Shown piece by piece: positions 1-8,187 of a DNA stretch of 64,000 nucleotides (position 1 is the stretch's first letter; each line of letters begins with the position of its first letter). Source of the stretch: Amycolatopsis keratiniphila subsp. keratiniphila. Its GTDB lineage: Bacteria > Actinomycetota > Actinomycetes > Mycobacteriales > Pseudonocardiaceae. The DNA lies in NCBI RefSeq assembly GCF_001620365.2, contig NZ_LQMT02000032.1, forward strand, positions 249,077-313,076. Reading direction: 5' to 3'. A program made the translations under genes and the position numbers. The notes beneath the pieces are model-generated. The model did not search any database. It was given only the letters and a program-made list of their open reading frames with translations, and was not told the origin of the DNA.

Positions 1-1004
1 AGTTCGGCCGGGTGACGCTGACCTCGCGCGCCTTCCACCACGACCAGCTCGGGCTGTTCTGCCGGGAGCTCGCCGAGCTGGCCGGTACCGAGATGACCCT
101 GCCGATGAACTCCGGCGCCGAAGCCGTCGAGTCCGCGGTGAAGATCGCCCGGAAGTGGGCGTACCGGGTCAAGGGCGTCCCTGACGGGACGGCGGAGATC
201 ATCGTCGCGGGTTCCAACTTCCACGGCCGGACGACGACCATCGTGTCCTTCTCCACCGACGAGACCGCGCGCGCCGACTTCGGCCCGTTCACGCCCGGCT
301 TCGTCACGGTCAAGTACGGCGACGCCGAAGCGCTGCGCGACGCCATCACCGAGCGCACCGCCGCGATCCTGCTGGAGCCGGTGCAGGGCGAGGCGGGCGT
401 CATCGTGCCGCCCGCCGGGTACTTCGCCGAGGCGCGGCGGCTGTGCGACGAGCACAACGTCCTGCTGATCGCCGACGAGATCCAGTCCGGGCTCGCCCGC
501 ACCGGCACCGTCCTCGCGCTCGACCACGAGGGCGTCCGCGCCGACGTCTACACGCTGGGCAAGGCGCTCGGCGGCGGCATCATGCCGGTGTCCGCGGTCG
601 TCGGCGGCAAGGACGTGCTCGGCGTGCTGCGGCCGGGTGAGCACGGCTCCACCTTCGGCGGGAACCCGGTCGCGTGCGCGATCGGCCGCGCCGTGGTCGG
701 TCTGCTCAAGACCGGCGAGTTCCAGGAGCGCTCGCGGGAACTGGGCGCTCACCTGCACTCGCGGCTCGGCGAACTGGTCGGGAACGGCCTCGCCGAGGTT
801 CGCGGACGCGGGCTGTGGGCGGGCATCGACATCGCCCCTGGCGGGCCGACCGGGCGCGAGGCGTCGACGGCGCTGGCCGAACGCGGCGTGCTGTGCAAGG
901 AGACGCACGACCACACGCTGCGGATCGCGCCGCCGCTGGTGATCAGCCGTGAGGAGCTCGACCGCGGTATCGACGCCATCACGGAGGTCGTCAAGACGCG
1001 GTGA
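1..1004 (+). CDS. rocD: Ornithine aminotransferase (5'-truncated)
   Basis: This is the C-terminal 330 or so residues of a class III PLP-dependent aminotransferase; the reading frame is open from base 3 and the start lies outside the window. Ornithine-oxo-acid aminotransferase converts ornithine and a 2-oxo acid to glutamate semialdehyde (P5C) and an amino acid. Visible family features are the early VTLTSRAFHHDQLG segment, MNSGAEAVESAVK, the cofactor-site LIADEIQSG, and TLGKALGGG with the Schiff-base lysine. HGSTFGGNPVACA and the C-terminal THDHTLRIAPPL stretch favour the ornithine type over acetylornithine enzymes. P5C from this reaction would feed the P5C dehydrogenase encoded near 15 kb. 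Roughly 70 residues are missing at the N-terminus. Confidence 0.88.
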   Translation, partial: FGRVTLTSRAFHHDQLGLFCRELAELAGTEMTLPMNSGAEAVESAVKIARKWAYRVKGVPDGTAEIIVAGSNFHGRTTTIVSFSTDETARADFGPFTPGFVTVKYGDAEALRDAITERTAAILLEPVQGEAGVIVPPAGYFAEARRLCDEHNVLLIADEIQSGLARTGTVLALDHEGVRADVYTLGKALGGGIMPVSAVVGGKDVLGVLRPGEHGSTFGGNPVACAIGRAVVGLLKTGEFQERSRELGAHLHSRLGELVGNGLAEVRGRGLWAGIDIAPGGPTGREASTALAERGVLCKETHDHTLRIAPPLVISREELDRGIDAITEVVKTR

Positions 1005-1035
1005 ACCTTTCGGACGGGTTGTACGTTGCCTGTCC

Positions 1036-2397
1036 ATGGGAGAAGAGCGGGAGTGGGTGGAGCGGCCGCTGGTCGGCACCGAGACGGTGTCGCCGGAGGA
1101 CTGGTCCGCCAGGGGCAAGGCGCTGCGGGCCGAGGCGCCGACGTCCGCGCACGATCACGCGGCGGCGGGCGAAGGACGGCCGAGCGTGGCGGAGTTCTTC
1201 GCGCGCACGAACGAAGGCCGTCTGCCGGAGCTGGTGGAACTGCGGCGCGAGCGCATGCTCGCGTCGCCGTTCACCTTCTATCGCGGGGCCGCCGGGCTGA
1301 TGGCCGCCGATCTGGCAGGCTCGCCGTCGTCCGGGCTGACGGCGCAGCTCTGCGGCGACGCGCACGCCGCGAACTTCGGGCTGTACGGCACGCCCGAAGG
1401 CCAGATCGTCATGGACATCAACGATTTCGACGAATCGGTGCCCGGCCCGTGGGAGTGGGATCTCAAACGGCTCGCCGCGAGCCTCGTCCTTGCCGGGCGT
1501 GAGGGCGGCATCGGCGAATCGGGCTGTCGTGAAGCCGCCGAAGACGCGGTGAAGTCGTACCGGCGCACCATCCGGGGGCTGGCGGAGCTGCCGTTCCTGC
1601 GGTCGTGGAACGCGTTGCCGGACGCGTCGGTGCTGAGCAAGGTGCGCGCGCACGATCTGATCGACGACTTCGAGGAAGCGGCCGAAAAGGCGCGGAAGAA
1701 CACCAGTGCCAAGGTCACCGCGAAGTGGACCAGGCGGATCGACGACCACGAGACCGGCCTCGAACGGCACCGTTTCGTCGAAGACCCGCCCGTGCTCACG
1801 CACGTCGACGACGCGACCGCCGAAGCCGTCGTGACCGGACTGGTGTCCTATGTGGACACGCTGCGTGAATCGCGGCGGACGCTGCTCTCGCGGTACCGGG
1901 TGTCCGATGTGGCTTTCCGGGTGGTCGGCACCGGGAGTGTCGGGCTGCGCAGCTATGTGGCGCTGCTGCACGGGAACTCCGGCGAAGACCTTGTCCTGCA
2001 GGTGAAGCAGGCGAACCCGTCGGCGCTCGCGCCGTTCCTCGGCCTGCCCGCCCCGGAGCACGAGGGCCGCCGGATCGTCGAAGGCGCGCGGCTCGTGCAG
2101 GCCGAGACGGACATCCTGCTCGGCTGGACGACCATCGACGGCGTGCCGTACATCGTGCGGCAGTTCCGGAATCTCAAGGGTGACATCGACCCGGCGGAGC
2201 TGAAGAAGGACCACCTCGACGACTACGGCCGCCTGGCCGGCGCGTTGCTGGCGCGGGCGCACGCGCGGTCACTGCATCCCCGGATGCTGGCAGGGTACTT
2301 CGAGGACGACGAAGACCTCGATGAGGCCATCGGCGCCTACGCCATGCGGTACGCGGATCAGACCGAAGCGGACTTCGAGGCCTTTGCCGCCCTCTGA
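1036..2397 (+). CDS. DUF2252 family protein
   Basis: A 453-residue protein of the DUF2252 family, whose fold resembles aminoglycoside-phosphotransferase-like kinases but whose substrate is unknown. The diagnostic blocks are FYRGAAGLMAADLAG (about residues 81-95), CGDAHAANFG (106-115) and DINDFDES (127-134); the second and third resemble a kinase catalytic loop and metal-binding site. The ATG at 1036 is chosen because the protein then begins MGEEREWVERPLVG, and the in-frame sequence upstream overlaps rocD and is not protein-like. It lies 31 bases after rocD on the same strand and ends seven bases before a short hairpin repeat that may terminate it. The family call is firm, the function unknown. 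Confidence 0.8.
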   Translation: MGEEREWVERPLVGTETVSPEDWSARGKALRAEAPTSAHDHAAAGEGRPSVAEFFARTNEGRLPELVELRRERMLASPFTFYRGAAGLMAADLAGSPSSGLTAQLCGDAHAANFGLYGTPEGQIVMDINDFDESVPGPWEWDLKRLAASLVLAGREGGIGESGCREAAEDAVKSYRRTIRGLAELPFLRSWNALPDASVLSKVRAHDLIDDFEEAAEKARKNTSAKVTAKWTRRIDDHETGLERHRFVEDPPVLTHVDDATAEAVVTGLVSYVDTLRESRRTLLSRYRVSDVAFRVVGTGSVGLRSYVALLHGNSGEDLVLQVKQANPSALAPFLGLPAPEHEGRRIVEGARLVQAETDILLGWTTIDGVPYIVRQFRNLKGDIDPAELKKDHLDDYGRLAGALLARAHARSLHPRMLAGYFEDDEDLDEAIGAYAMRYADQTEADFEAFAAL

Positions 2398-2403
2398 CCC
2401 CCC

Positions 2404-2429
2404 GCCGCATTTAGTCCTCTGAATGCGGC
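2404..2429. repeat. Short hairpin repeat, copy A
   Basis: A 24-base core (2405-2428) starts CCGCATTTAG, has a TCCT loop and ends CTGAATGCGG. With the flanking G-C pair the stem is 11 bp, including one wobble. It sits seven bases after the DUF2252 stop. Identical cores occur at 2670-2693 and 27484-27507. A bidirectional terminator role is inferred from position; there is no U-tract. Confidence 0.7.
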
Positions 2430-2480
2430 AGGTTGGCGGCCGGGGAACAACCGATCCGGCACCTTCGCGCGGCTCCTCAC

Positions 2481-2534
2481 GGTGGTCGTGAGTGGCGTTT
2501 CGGGTTCTAACCCGAAACGCCACTCACGACCACC
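2481..2534. repeat. Perfect 26-bp palindrome, type 1 copy A
   Basis: Two 26-base arms are perfectly complementary around a 2-base centre (CT at 2507-2508). The left arm begins GGTGGTCGTGAGTGGCG. It lies between convergent genes (DUF2252 and D-amino-acid oxidase). A shorter copy with one substitution in an arm is at 44683-44726. No protein-coding role is apparent. Confidence 0.8.
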
Positions 2535-2550
2535 TGGACCGATCGGCCGC

Positions 2551-2650
2551 CCTCGCGTGATCGAAGACGGAACTCGCGTGATCAGCGGCGGAACACACGA
2601 GTGCGGCCTCCAATCACGCGAGTCACGTCCCTGATCACGCGAGTCACGCC
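2551..2650. repeat. Cluster of CTCGCGTGATC motifs in both orientations
   Basis: The motif CTCGCGTGATC occurs twice in direct orientation, near 2552 and 2573, and its complement (A/GATCACGCGAG) twice, near 2612 and 2633. The units can pair into alternative hairpins. The same motif recurs at 45419-45494 downstream of other genes. Function unknown; it occupies the gap between convergent genes with the other palindromes. Confidence 0.55.
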
Positions 2651-2669
2651 TTCGCTCACGCCGCGTCTG

Positions 2670-2693
2670 CCGCATTTAGTCCTCTGAATGCGG
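2670..2693. repeat. Short hairpin repeat, copy B
   Basis: This is the same 24-base hairpin core as at 2405-2428. It ends four bases before the complement of the D-amino-acid oxidase stop codon, so it lies immediately 3' of that minus-strand gene. The two copies bracket the 300-base convergent intergenic region. Confidence 0.7.
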
Positions 2694-2697
2694 GACC

Positions 2698-3573
2698 TCA
2701 CACCAGGGCCAGGACGTCGTCGGCGCAGCCCCAGGCGACGGTGATCCCCGCGCCCCCGTGCCCGTAGCAGTGCACGACGCGGCCGTCCCGCTCCAGCCGC
2801 ACCTCGGGCCGGAACGGCCGCAAGCCGACCTTCGCGCCCAGCACGGGCGCGTCGGCCAGCGCGGGCACGAGTTCCCGGCACCGCCGCACGATGTCGGCGG
2901 TCACACCGGGGTCCGGTTCGACCGAATCGCGGCCGGGCTCCTGCGTGCCGCCGCAGACGACATGGCGGCCGTGCGGGATCACGTGCCGCAGCACCGGAGT
3001 CGAGCCGTCGACGATCCATTCGGTCAGTCCCGGATCGGCGAGGTGGACGACCTGGCCGCCGACCGGCACCACGGTGCCGTCCCCTGCCAACCGCCCCCCG
3101 CCGAGCCCGGCGGCGTTCACCACGAGATCCGCGTCGAGGTCGTCCAACCGTGACACGGTGCGGTGCTCGGTCCGGACGCCCAACGCGGCGACTTCGCCGG
3201 CGAGCCAGTCGAGGTACACCGGGGTGTCGACCACCGCGGTGGTGAAGCTGAGCCGTCCGGGTTCGTGGTCGAGGCCGGGCATGGACAGCGCCCACGACGG
3301 CAGCGCCGCCTCGCGCGGGACGACGTAGGTCCCCCGGAGCATGCGGACGCCGGGGGCCCCGAGGGTGCGGTACTCCTCGACGCTCGTCGCGGTCCAGCGG
3401 TCGACCCGGTCGGAGTTCGCCGCCAGCGGCGGGAACAGCACGCCACCCGCGACCGCCGACGTCGTCTCCCCCGGTCCGGCGTCGGTGAGCACCGTGACGT
3501 CGTGCCCGGCGCCCGCCAGCCGGTGCGCGCAGCTCAGCCCGATCACCCCGCCGCCGACCACACTGATCCGCAT
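2698..3573 (-). CDS. FAD-dependent D-amino-acid oxidase family protein
   Basis: A 291-residue flavoprotein of the D-amino-acid/D-aspartate oxidase family, which oxidises D-amino acids to 2-oxo acids, ammonia and hydrogen peroxide. The N-terminus has the Rossmann dinucleotide motif VVGGGVIGLSCAHRLAG (residues 5-21). VVNAAGLGG is the second FAD-contact block, and CYGHGGAGITVAWGCA near the C-terminus is the family's closing glycine-rich motif. The ATG at 3573 is used because it places the Rossmann motif at residue 5; the reading frame continues upstream without protein-like sequence. Glycine oxidase (ThiO) is an alternative, but no thiamine genes are nearby. It converges with the DUF2252 gene and is divergent from the PAP2 gene. 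Confidence 0.82.
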   Translation of the reverse strand: MRISVVGGGVIGLSCAHRLAGAGHDVTVLTDAGPGETTSAVAGGVLFPPLAANSDRVDRWTATSVEEYRTLGAPGVRMLRGTYVVPREAALPSWALSMPGLDHEPGRLSFTTAVVDTPVYLDWLAGEVAALGVRTEHRTVSRLDDLDADLVVNAAGLGGGRLAGDGTVVPVGGQVVHLADPGLTEWIVDGSTPVLRHVIPHGRHVVCGGTQEPGRDSVEPDPGVTADIVRRCRELVPALADAPVLGAKVGLRPFRPEVRLERDGRVVHCYGHGGAGITVAWGCADDVLALV

Positions 3574-3643
3574 CGAAAGCCCCCTTCGTCCTCGCGAGCC
3601 GTCCCTGCATGGTGACTGATCGCCCGTCACGTAATCTCCCCGG

Positions 3644-4252
3644 ATGAGCGGAAGAGCGCCGTACGGGCTGGTCGCGGTGACCTGTGCCGTGATCATGGTC
3701 GTGCTCGGCGTGCTGGTGTCCGGCGAAGGTGTCTCCGGTCCGGACGAGCTCGCCGTGCGATGGGTGGAGCGCGCCTTCGGCCCCGGCACCGACCTGCTGC
3801 GGCTACTGGTGCTGCCGACCGAGGCCTACGTCCTGATCCCGGTCGCGGTGCTCGCCGCCGTCCTGTGCCTGATCGGCGGCCGCAGGCTCGAAGCGGTGCT
3901 GACCATCGTGGGCCCGCTCGTCGCGATCCTCGCGAACACCTGGGTGCTCAAGCCGCTCTTCGGCCGCTGGAAGTACACCTACCTCGCCTACCCCAGCGGG
4001 CACACCGTCGCGCTGGTCGCCGTGCTGACCGTGCTCGTCCTGCTCGCCCGCCCCGGTGTCGCGAAGGCGGTCATCGCGACGGTGGGCGCGGTGGCGCTGT
4101 GCGGCGTGACGATCGGCATGATCGGCCTCGGCTACCACTACCTGACCGACGTCGTGGGCGGCACGCTGTTCGCCGTCGCGACCGTGTGCGCCACGTGGGT
4201 CCTGCTCACCTGGGCTGCACGGCGTCGCGCGCCAGTGCCGTCAGACGGCTGA
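3644..4252 (+). CDS. PAP2 superfamily membrane phosphatase
   Basis: A 202-residue integral membrane protein with about five or six hydrophobic segments. It carries the type 2 phosphatidic acid phosphatase signature: Lys at about 103 followed by RW, the PSGHT block at 117-121, and a late GLGYHYLTDVVGG segment with the catalytic histidine and aspartate. Such enzymes dephosphorylate lipid phosphates such as phosphatidate or undecaprenyl pyrophosphate at the outer membrane face; the substrate here cannot be told. Its last 47 bases overlap the 3' end of the convergent ZapE gene, so the ends are antisense to each other. Confidence 0.82.
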   Translation: MSGRAPYGLVAVTCAVIMVVLGVLVSGEGVSGPDELAVRWVERAFGPGTDLLRLLVLPTEAYVLIPVAVLAAVLCLIGGRRLEAVLTIVGPLVAILANTWVLKPLFGRWKYTYLAYPSGHTVALVAVLTVLVLLARPGVAKAVIATVGAVALCGVTIGMIGLGYHYLTDVVGGTLFAVATVCATWVLLTWAARRRAPVPSDG

Positions 4253-5240
4253 CGGCGCGCAGGTACTTCTTGCGGTAGCCGCCGTTCACCATCTCTTCGG
4301 TGAACAGTTCGGGCACGGGCTCTCCCGAGACCACCAGCGGGATCGCACGGTCGTAGAGCCGGTCGGCGAAGGCGACCAGCCGCAGCCCGACGTTCTGGTC
4401 GGGCACCGGGTGGATGTCGCGCAGGTGCACCCGGGTCACGCCGTCGAGAAGCCTTCCGTAGCGCGAAGGGTGCAGCTTGCCGAGGTGCTCGCACAGCGCG
4501 TCGAAATCGTCCACAGTGGACGCCGGATGCGCGGCGGCGGAGGCTTCCAGCTCTTCGGCGCTCGCCGGCGGCGGCGCGTCCGGCAGGCCGCGGTGGCGGT
4601 AGTCCGGACCGTCCACACGGCAGACGCCGAACCGGGCGGACAGCGACTGGATCTCGCGCAGGAAGTCCGCGGCGGCGAACCGGCCCTCGCCGAGTTTGTC
4701 CGGCAGCGTGTTGGAGGTCGCCGCGACGAACACCCCGGCCGAGATCAGCTCCTGCAGCAGCCGCGTGACGAGCATGGTGTCGCCGGGGTCGTCGAGTTCG
4801 AACTCGTCGATCGCCAGGAACCGGTGCTCCGACAGCCGCCGCACCGCCTCGGCGAACCCCAGCGCGCCGACGAGGTGCGTCAGCTCCACGAAGGTCCCGT
4901 ACGCCTTGGGCGACGGCGTCTCGTGCCACGTCGAGGCGAGCAGGTGCGTCTTGCCGACGCCGAATCCGCCGTCGAGGTAGAGCCCCATCGGCCCGGACGG
5001 CGCCTCGTCCCCGCCGCCGAACAACGCGCGCAGCTTCGACTTCGGCTTCCGGTTCGAGGCCTCCGCCACGCGCTTCGCGAACGCGCCGCAGTCGACGACG
5101 GCCTGTGCCTGGCTCGGCTCGTCCGGGTTGGGCACGTAGGTGGAGAACCGGACCGCGTCGAACCTCGGCGGCGGGACGAGCGCGGTGATCAGCTCGTCGG
5201 CGGACAGCTCCGGACGGCGATCGATCAGGCGGGCGGGCAT
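4206..5240 (-). CDS. zapE: Cell division protein ZapE (AFG1-like ATPase)
   Basis: A 344-residue AFG1/ZapE-type P-loop ATPase. Walker A is GGFGVGKTHLL (Lys 97) and Walker B FLAIDEFELDDPGD; the following TSNTLPDKL region and the GPDYRH-containing region are typical of the family. In proteobacteria ZapE affects FtsZ ring stability; eukaryotic AFG1 works with mitochondrial proteins. The role in actinobacteria is less clear. The ATG at 5240 gives MPARLIDRRPELSADEL, a normal family N-terminus; the frame stays open 41 codons further upstream, but that sequence is arginine-rich and overlaps the promoter region shared with the divergent reductase gene. Confidence 0.88.
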   Translation of the reverse strand: MPARLIDRRPELSADELITALVPPPRFDAVRFSTYVPNPDEPSQAQAVVDCGAFAKRVAEASNRKPKSKLRALFGGGDEAPSGPMGLYLDGGFGVGKTHLLASTWHETPSPKAYGTFVELTHLVGALGFAEAVRRLSEHRFLAIDEFELDDPGDTMLVTRLLQELISAGVFVAATSNTLPDKLGEGRFAAADFLREIQSLSARFGVCRVDGPDYRHRGLPDAPPPASAEELEASAAAHPASTVDDFDALCEHLGKLHPSRYGRLLDGVTRVHLRDIHPVPDQNVGLRLVAFADRLYDRAIPLVVSGEPVPELFTEEMVNGGYRKKYLRAVSRLTALARDAVQPR

Positions 5241-5338
5241 TCGCCGAGCGTAACGGCACCGTCGTCGCGGGTTCACTCTCCCTGACCGGGCGTATCCCCC
5301 GCTCAGCGGTGCCGTCGGGCGCGTGCTGGGATGGCGGT

Positions 5339-6085
5339 GTGCAGCTTTTGTGGCCAACGACACCGGCGGAACCCGTCTCCGACGGCGACCTCGAACGGCT
5401 CTACGGCTATCCGGAAGGCCTGACCCGGCCCTGGGTCCAGGTCAATTTCGTCAGCTCCGCCGACGGCGCGGTGGCGGTCGACGAGCTGTCCGAGGGGTTG
5501 TCCTCCCCCGCCGACAAGCGGATCTTCCTGATGGGGCGGCTGCTTTCCGACGTGATCCTGGTCGGCGCCGGCACGGCGCGCGCCGAGGGCTACCGCGGCG
5601 CGCGGGTCACTCCCGAACGCGCCGCCCGCCGCGTCGCGCTCGGGCTGTCCGAGGTGCCGCCGATCGCGGTGGTGACCCGTTCCGGTGAACTCGACCCCGA
5701 AGGCCCGTTGTTCACCGACACCAAGGTGCCGCCGATCGTCATCACCACCGGGAAGGCGCCCCGGACAGCGCTGGAACGCGCGGGCGCCGAGGTGCTCGTC
5801 GCGGGGACCGAAGACGTCGACCTGCACCGCGCGCTCGCGCTGCTGGACGAACGCGGGCTGCGCCGGATCGACTGCGAGGGCGGGCCGGCGCTGTTCGCCG
5901 ACCTGATCGCGGCCGACCTCGTCGACCAGCTGTGCCTGACCGTCGCCCCGCTGCTGGCCGGCGCGGGCGAACGCCGGATCGCCGACGGCCGCCCGTCCCC
6001 GGAACCACGACGGATGGACCTCGCGTCCGTGCTCTTCGAAGACGGTTTCACCATGCTGCGCTACCGCCGCCGGGAGAGCGGGTGA
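5339..6085 (+). CDS. Pyrimidine reductase family protein (RibD C-terminal domain)
   Basis: A 248-residue protein with the dihydrofolate-reductase-like domain found at the C-terminus of RibD. Recognisable segments are VNFVSSADGAVA, the glycine-rich DVILVGAGTARAEGYRG with the NADPH-binding turn, IDCEGGPALFADLI and LTVAPLLAGAGERRI. The riboflavin enzyme reduces the ribose side chain of a pyrimidine intermediate, but stand-alone actinobacterial homologues have uncertain substrates. A GTG at 5339 is the likely start, giving VQLLWP. No RibD deaminase domain is present. Its stop codon overlaps the GTG start of the sigma factor gene (GTGA), implying cotranscription. Confidence 0.8.
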   Translation: MQLLWPTTPAEPVSDGDLERLYGYPEGLTRPWVQVNFVSSADGAVAVDELSEGLSSPADKRIFLMGRLLSDVILVGAGTARAEGYRGARVTPERAARRVALGLSEVPPIAVVTRSGELDPEGPLFTDTKVPPIVITTGKAPRTALERAGAEVLVAGTEDVDLHRALALLDERGLRRIDCEGGPALFADLIAADLVDQLCLTVAPLLAGAGERRIADGRPSPEPRRMDLASVLFEDGFTMLRYRRRESG

Positions 6086-6639
6086 ACGAGGCCGCGCCGG
6101 TTCCGGACGAGGAACTGGCGACCCGGGCCGCCGCCGGGGACCACGGTGCCTTCGACCTCCTGGTCCGGCGGCACACGGCCAGGATGTACCGGGTGGCGCT
6201 GCGGATCACCGGCAGCTCGTCGGAGGCCGAGGACGTCGTCCAGGAGGCCTGGCTCTCCGCGTGGCGCGCTTTGCCCGGCTTCCGGTTCGAATCCGCGGTG
6301 TCGACCTGGCTCTACCGGGTGACGACGAACGGCGCACTCGGCGTGGTCCGCCGCCGGAAACCGACGGTGCCGCTCGACGAGGGCGACGCGGGTGTCGTGC
6401 CTGGTCCGGAGGGGTACGTGGTGAGCGCCGAACAGGTCGGCACGGTGCTGCGCGCGATCGCCGAACTCGACGTCGGCCAGCGGATCCCGCTGATTCTGCG
6501 AGAATTCGAAGGGTTGACCTACGACGAGGTGGCCGAGGTGCTGGAAGTCAGCGTGCCCGCCCTGCGCGCCCGCCTGCACCGCGCGCGGGTGGCGCTGCTG
6601 GCGAAACTCGGCGACAACTTCCGACCCGGGGAACGGTGA
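6082..6639 (+). CDS. ECF-family RNA polymerase sigma factor
   Basis: A 185-residue sigma-70 factor of the extracytoplasmic-function type. Region 2 is clear (AFDLLVRRHTARMYRVALRI, then EAEDVVQEAWLSAWRAL and STWLYRVTTN). Region 4 has the helix-turn-helix LTYDEVAEVLEVSVPALRARLHRAR. There is no regions 1 or 3 sequence, as expected for ECF sigmas. The GTG start overlaps the previous stop. The next gene begins in an ATGA overlap with this stop and is not a recognisable zinc anti-sigma factor; it looks like an Asp23-type protein. The position upstream of an Asp23/Gls24 operon suggests it drives an envelope-stress response, which is inference. Confidence 0.88.
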   Translation: MNEAAPVPDEELATRAAAGDHGAFDLLVRRHTARMYRVALRITGSSSEAEDVVQEAWLSAWRALPGFRFESAVSTWLYRVTTNGALGVVRRRKPTVPLDEGDAGVVPGPEGYVVSAEQVGTVLRAIAELDVGQRIPLILREFEGLTYDEVAEVLEVSVPALRARLHRARVALLAKLGDNFRPGER

Positions 6640-7064
6640 TGAGCGAGGATCCGCGCGACGACCCCCGGTGGCAGCAGGTACGCGCCGCCGCGAGCCGTCC
6701 GGTACCGACGCCGCCGGGACTCGTCGAACGGGTGCTCCGTTCGGTCAGCGGCGTCCGGGGCGGGCACACGACCGCGCCGCTCGACCTGCCGTCCTCGGGC
6801 GGGAAGACCCAGGTGTCGGAGCGGGCACTGGTGCTGATGACCAGGAGCCTCGCCGCCGAAATCGGCCGCGAACTCGGCGGCGTCCACGTCTCGGCCGTCG
6901 CACTCGAAGAGGACGTGCTCCAGGTGCTGGTGACGATCCGGTTCGGCGTCGAGGCGGCCGTCGCGGAGCTGTTGCGGCACCGGGTCGGCGCGGCGCTGTC
7001 CGGCCAGCTCGGTTCGGCCCCGCCCACGATCAACGTCCACGTCGTCGACGTCCACCCGGACTGA
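6639..7064 (+). CDS. Asp23/Gls24-like protein coupled to the sigma factor
   Basis: A 141-residue protein with a charged N-terminal segment (about 60 residues, ending GGKTQ) followed by a domain like Asp23/Gls24: VSERALVLMTRSLAAEIGREL, GVHVSAVALEEDVLQVLV and INVHVVDVHPD at the end. No membrane segment or HXXXCXXC anti-sigma motif is visible. The start codon overlaps the sigma factor stop (ATGA), so the two are probably translationally coupled and the protein may modulate the sigma factor. That role is inference. It resembles the later proteins at 7196 and 7818, suggesting duplication within the locus. Confidence 0.6.
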   Translation: MSEDPRDDPRWQQVRAAASRPVPTPPGLVERVLRSVSGVRGGHTTAPLDLPSSGGKTQVSERALVLMTRSLAAEIGRELGGVHVSAVALEEDVLQVLVTIRFGVEAAVAELLRHRVGAALSGQLGSAPPTINVHVVDVHPD

Positions 7065-7195
7065 ACCGCAACTGATTACTCCATCCGGGGGATGAAGCGT
7101 GACGGCTCGGCGTGCGCGTGTGTCCAGGTCGGTGAGAGCGTAGGGACCGCCGCGCGCGCAGGTCGCGCGGTACAGGCCGAGAAGGAGCGAACTTC

Positions 7196-7645
7196 ATGGC
7201 GCAGCCGAGCGCGAGCAAGCCCGACACCCCGGTCACCGGGGCGTCCCTCAACGAGGAAGGAGCCGCCGGCAAGACCACGATCTCGTCGGTGGTGGTGCAG
7301 AAGGTGGCCGGACTCGCCACCCGCGAGGTGACCGGGATCCACGCGCTGGGCGGCGGCGTCTCGCGGGCCTTCGGCGCGATCCGCGAGCGCATCCCCGGCT
7401 CCGGGACCGTCACCACGTCCGGTGTCTCGGTCGAGGTCGGCGAGAAGCAGGCGGCGATCGACCTCGACGTGGTCGTCGAGTACGGCGCCCGCATCGTCGA
7501 CGTCGCGCGCGCGGTGCGCCGCAACGTGATCGGCCAGGTCGAGCAGATCACCGGCCTCGAGGTGATCGAGGTCAACATCGCGGTCAACGACATCCACCTG
7601 CCGGACGAGAACGGCGGCGAGACCGAGACCTCGCGGGTGGAGTGA
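7196..7645 (+). CDS. Asp23/Gls24 family envelope stress response protein
   Basis: A 149-residue Asp23/Gls24 protein. The core runs TTISSVVVQKVAGLATREVTGI, then a VSVEVGEKQAAIDLDVVVEYG strand region and a final VEQITGLEVIEVNIAVNDIHL. In Firmicutes, Asp23 is an abundant cytoplasmic protein anchored at the membrane by AmaP and linked to cell-wall stress. A good ribosome site (GAAGGAG) lies about nine bases before the ATG. The 131-base gap upstream probably holds a promoter for this second part of the locus. Its stop overlaps the next start by one base (TGATG). Confidence 0.85.
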   Translation: MAQPSASKPDTPVTGASLNEEGAAGKTTISSVVVQKVAGLATREVTGIHALGGGVSRAFGAIRERIPGSGTVTTSGVSVEVGEKQAAIDLDVVVEYGARIVDVARAVRRNVIGQVEQITGLEVIEVNIAVNDIHLPDENGGETETSRVE

Positions 7646-7821
7646 TGAACGGGACCCAGACCGGCCTGCTCGCCGGCCTCATCCTCGGCCTCGCCGCGAC
7701 CCAGGGCTTCACCGCGTTCCTGGTGACACTGGCCGTCGGCGTCATCGGCCTCGTCCTCGGCCGCGTGCTCGACGGCGAACTCGACCTCGGCGACCTGTTC
7801 GGCCGGGGCCGCGACAAATGA
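7645..7821 (+). CDS. Small membrane protein of the Asp23 operon (DUF2273-like)
   Basis: A 58-residue protein starting at the ATG that overlaps the preceding stop. It has two short hydrophobic stretches (TGLLAGLILGLAATQGF and FLVTLAVGVIGLVLGRVL) and an acidic tail ending GDLFGRGRDK. Small proteins of this kind (DUF2273) accompany Asp23/Gls24 genes in many Gram-positive bacteria and may help anchor them to the membrane. The DUF2273 assignment rests on size, hydropathy and context. The stop overlaps the next gene's ATG by four bases. Confidence 0.72.
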   Translation: MNGTQTGLLAGLILGLAATQGFTAFLVTLAVGVIGLVLGRVLDGELDLGDLFGRGRDK

Positions 7822-8174
7822 CCCTCCCGGCCGAACCGGAGGACCGCGGCACCCTCACCATCGCGCCGTCCGTGGTCCGCAAGATCGCGCAGCACGCCGC
7901 GGACCAGGTCGACGGGACCACGCGCGCCGAGCGGCGGATCGCCGGGCTCGGGCTGGGGACACACGGTGCGAGCGCGAAGGTCGGCGGCGAGGGCAACGAC
8001 GTCGATCTCGTGCTCGACGTCGCGCTGAACTACCCGGCGCCGGTGCGGCGGATCGTCGGCGACCTGCGCGCCAAGGTCACCGAGGAGGTCGAACGGATCA
8101 CCTCGTACCAGGTGCGGGACATCTCGGTGACGGTCTCCGCGCTCCTGCCCGACATCGCACCCCGCGTCCGCTAA
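7818..8174 (+). CDS. Asp23/Gls24 family protein
   Basis: A 118-residue second full Asp23/Gls24 protein of the operon. It has the family's two helices flanking strands: GTLTIAPSVVRKIAQHAADQVDG, then DVDLVLDVALNYPAPVRRIVGDLRAKV and YQVRDISVTVSALL. The ATG overlaps the stop of the small membrane protein gene. Having several divergent Asp23 paralogues in one operon implies a hetero-oligomeric assembly, but that is inferred. The next gene follows after 13 bases with a near-consensus AAAAGGAG ribosome site. Confidence 0.82.
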   Translation: MTLPAEPEDRGTLTIAPSVVRKIAQHAADQVDGTTRAERRIAGLGLGTHGASAKVGGEGNDVDLVLDVALNYPAPVRRIVGDLRAKVTEEVERITSYQVRDISVTVSALLPDIAPRVR

Positions 8175-8187
8175 AAGGAGCACCCGC

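Noticed and set aside
6284..6294. GGTTCGAATCC resembling a tRNA T-arm
   Set aside because: It is inside the ECF sigma factor gene and has no acceptor, D or anticodon stems around it.
6639..7064. Zinc-binding anti-sigma factor for the ECF sigma
   Set aside because: There is no HxxxCxxC motif and no membrane segment; the domain looks Asp23-like.
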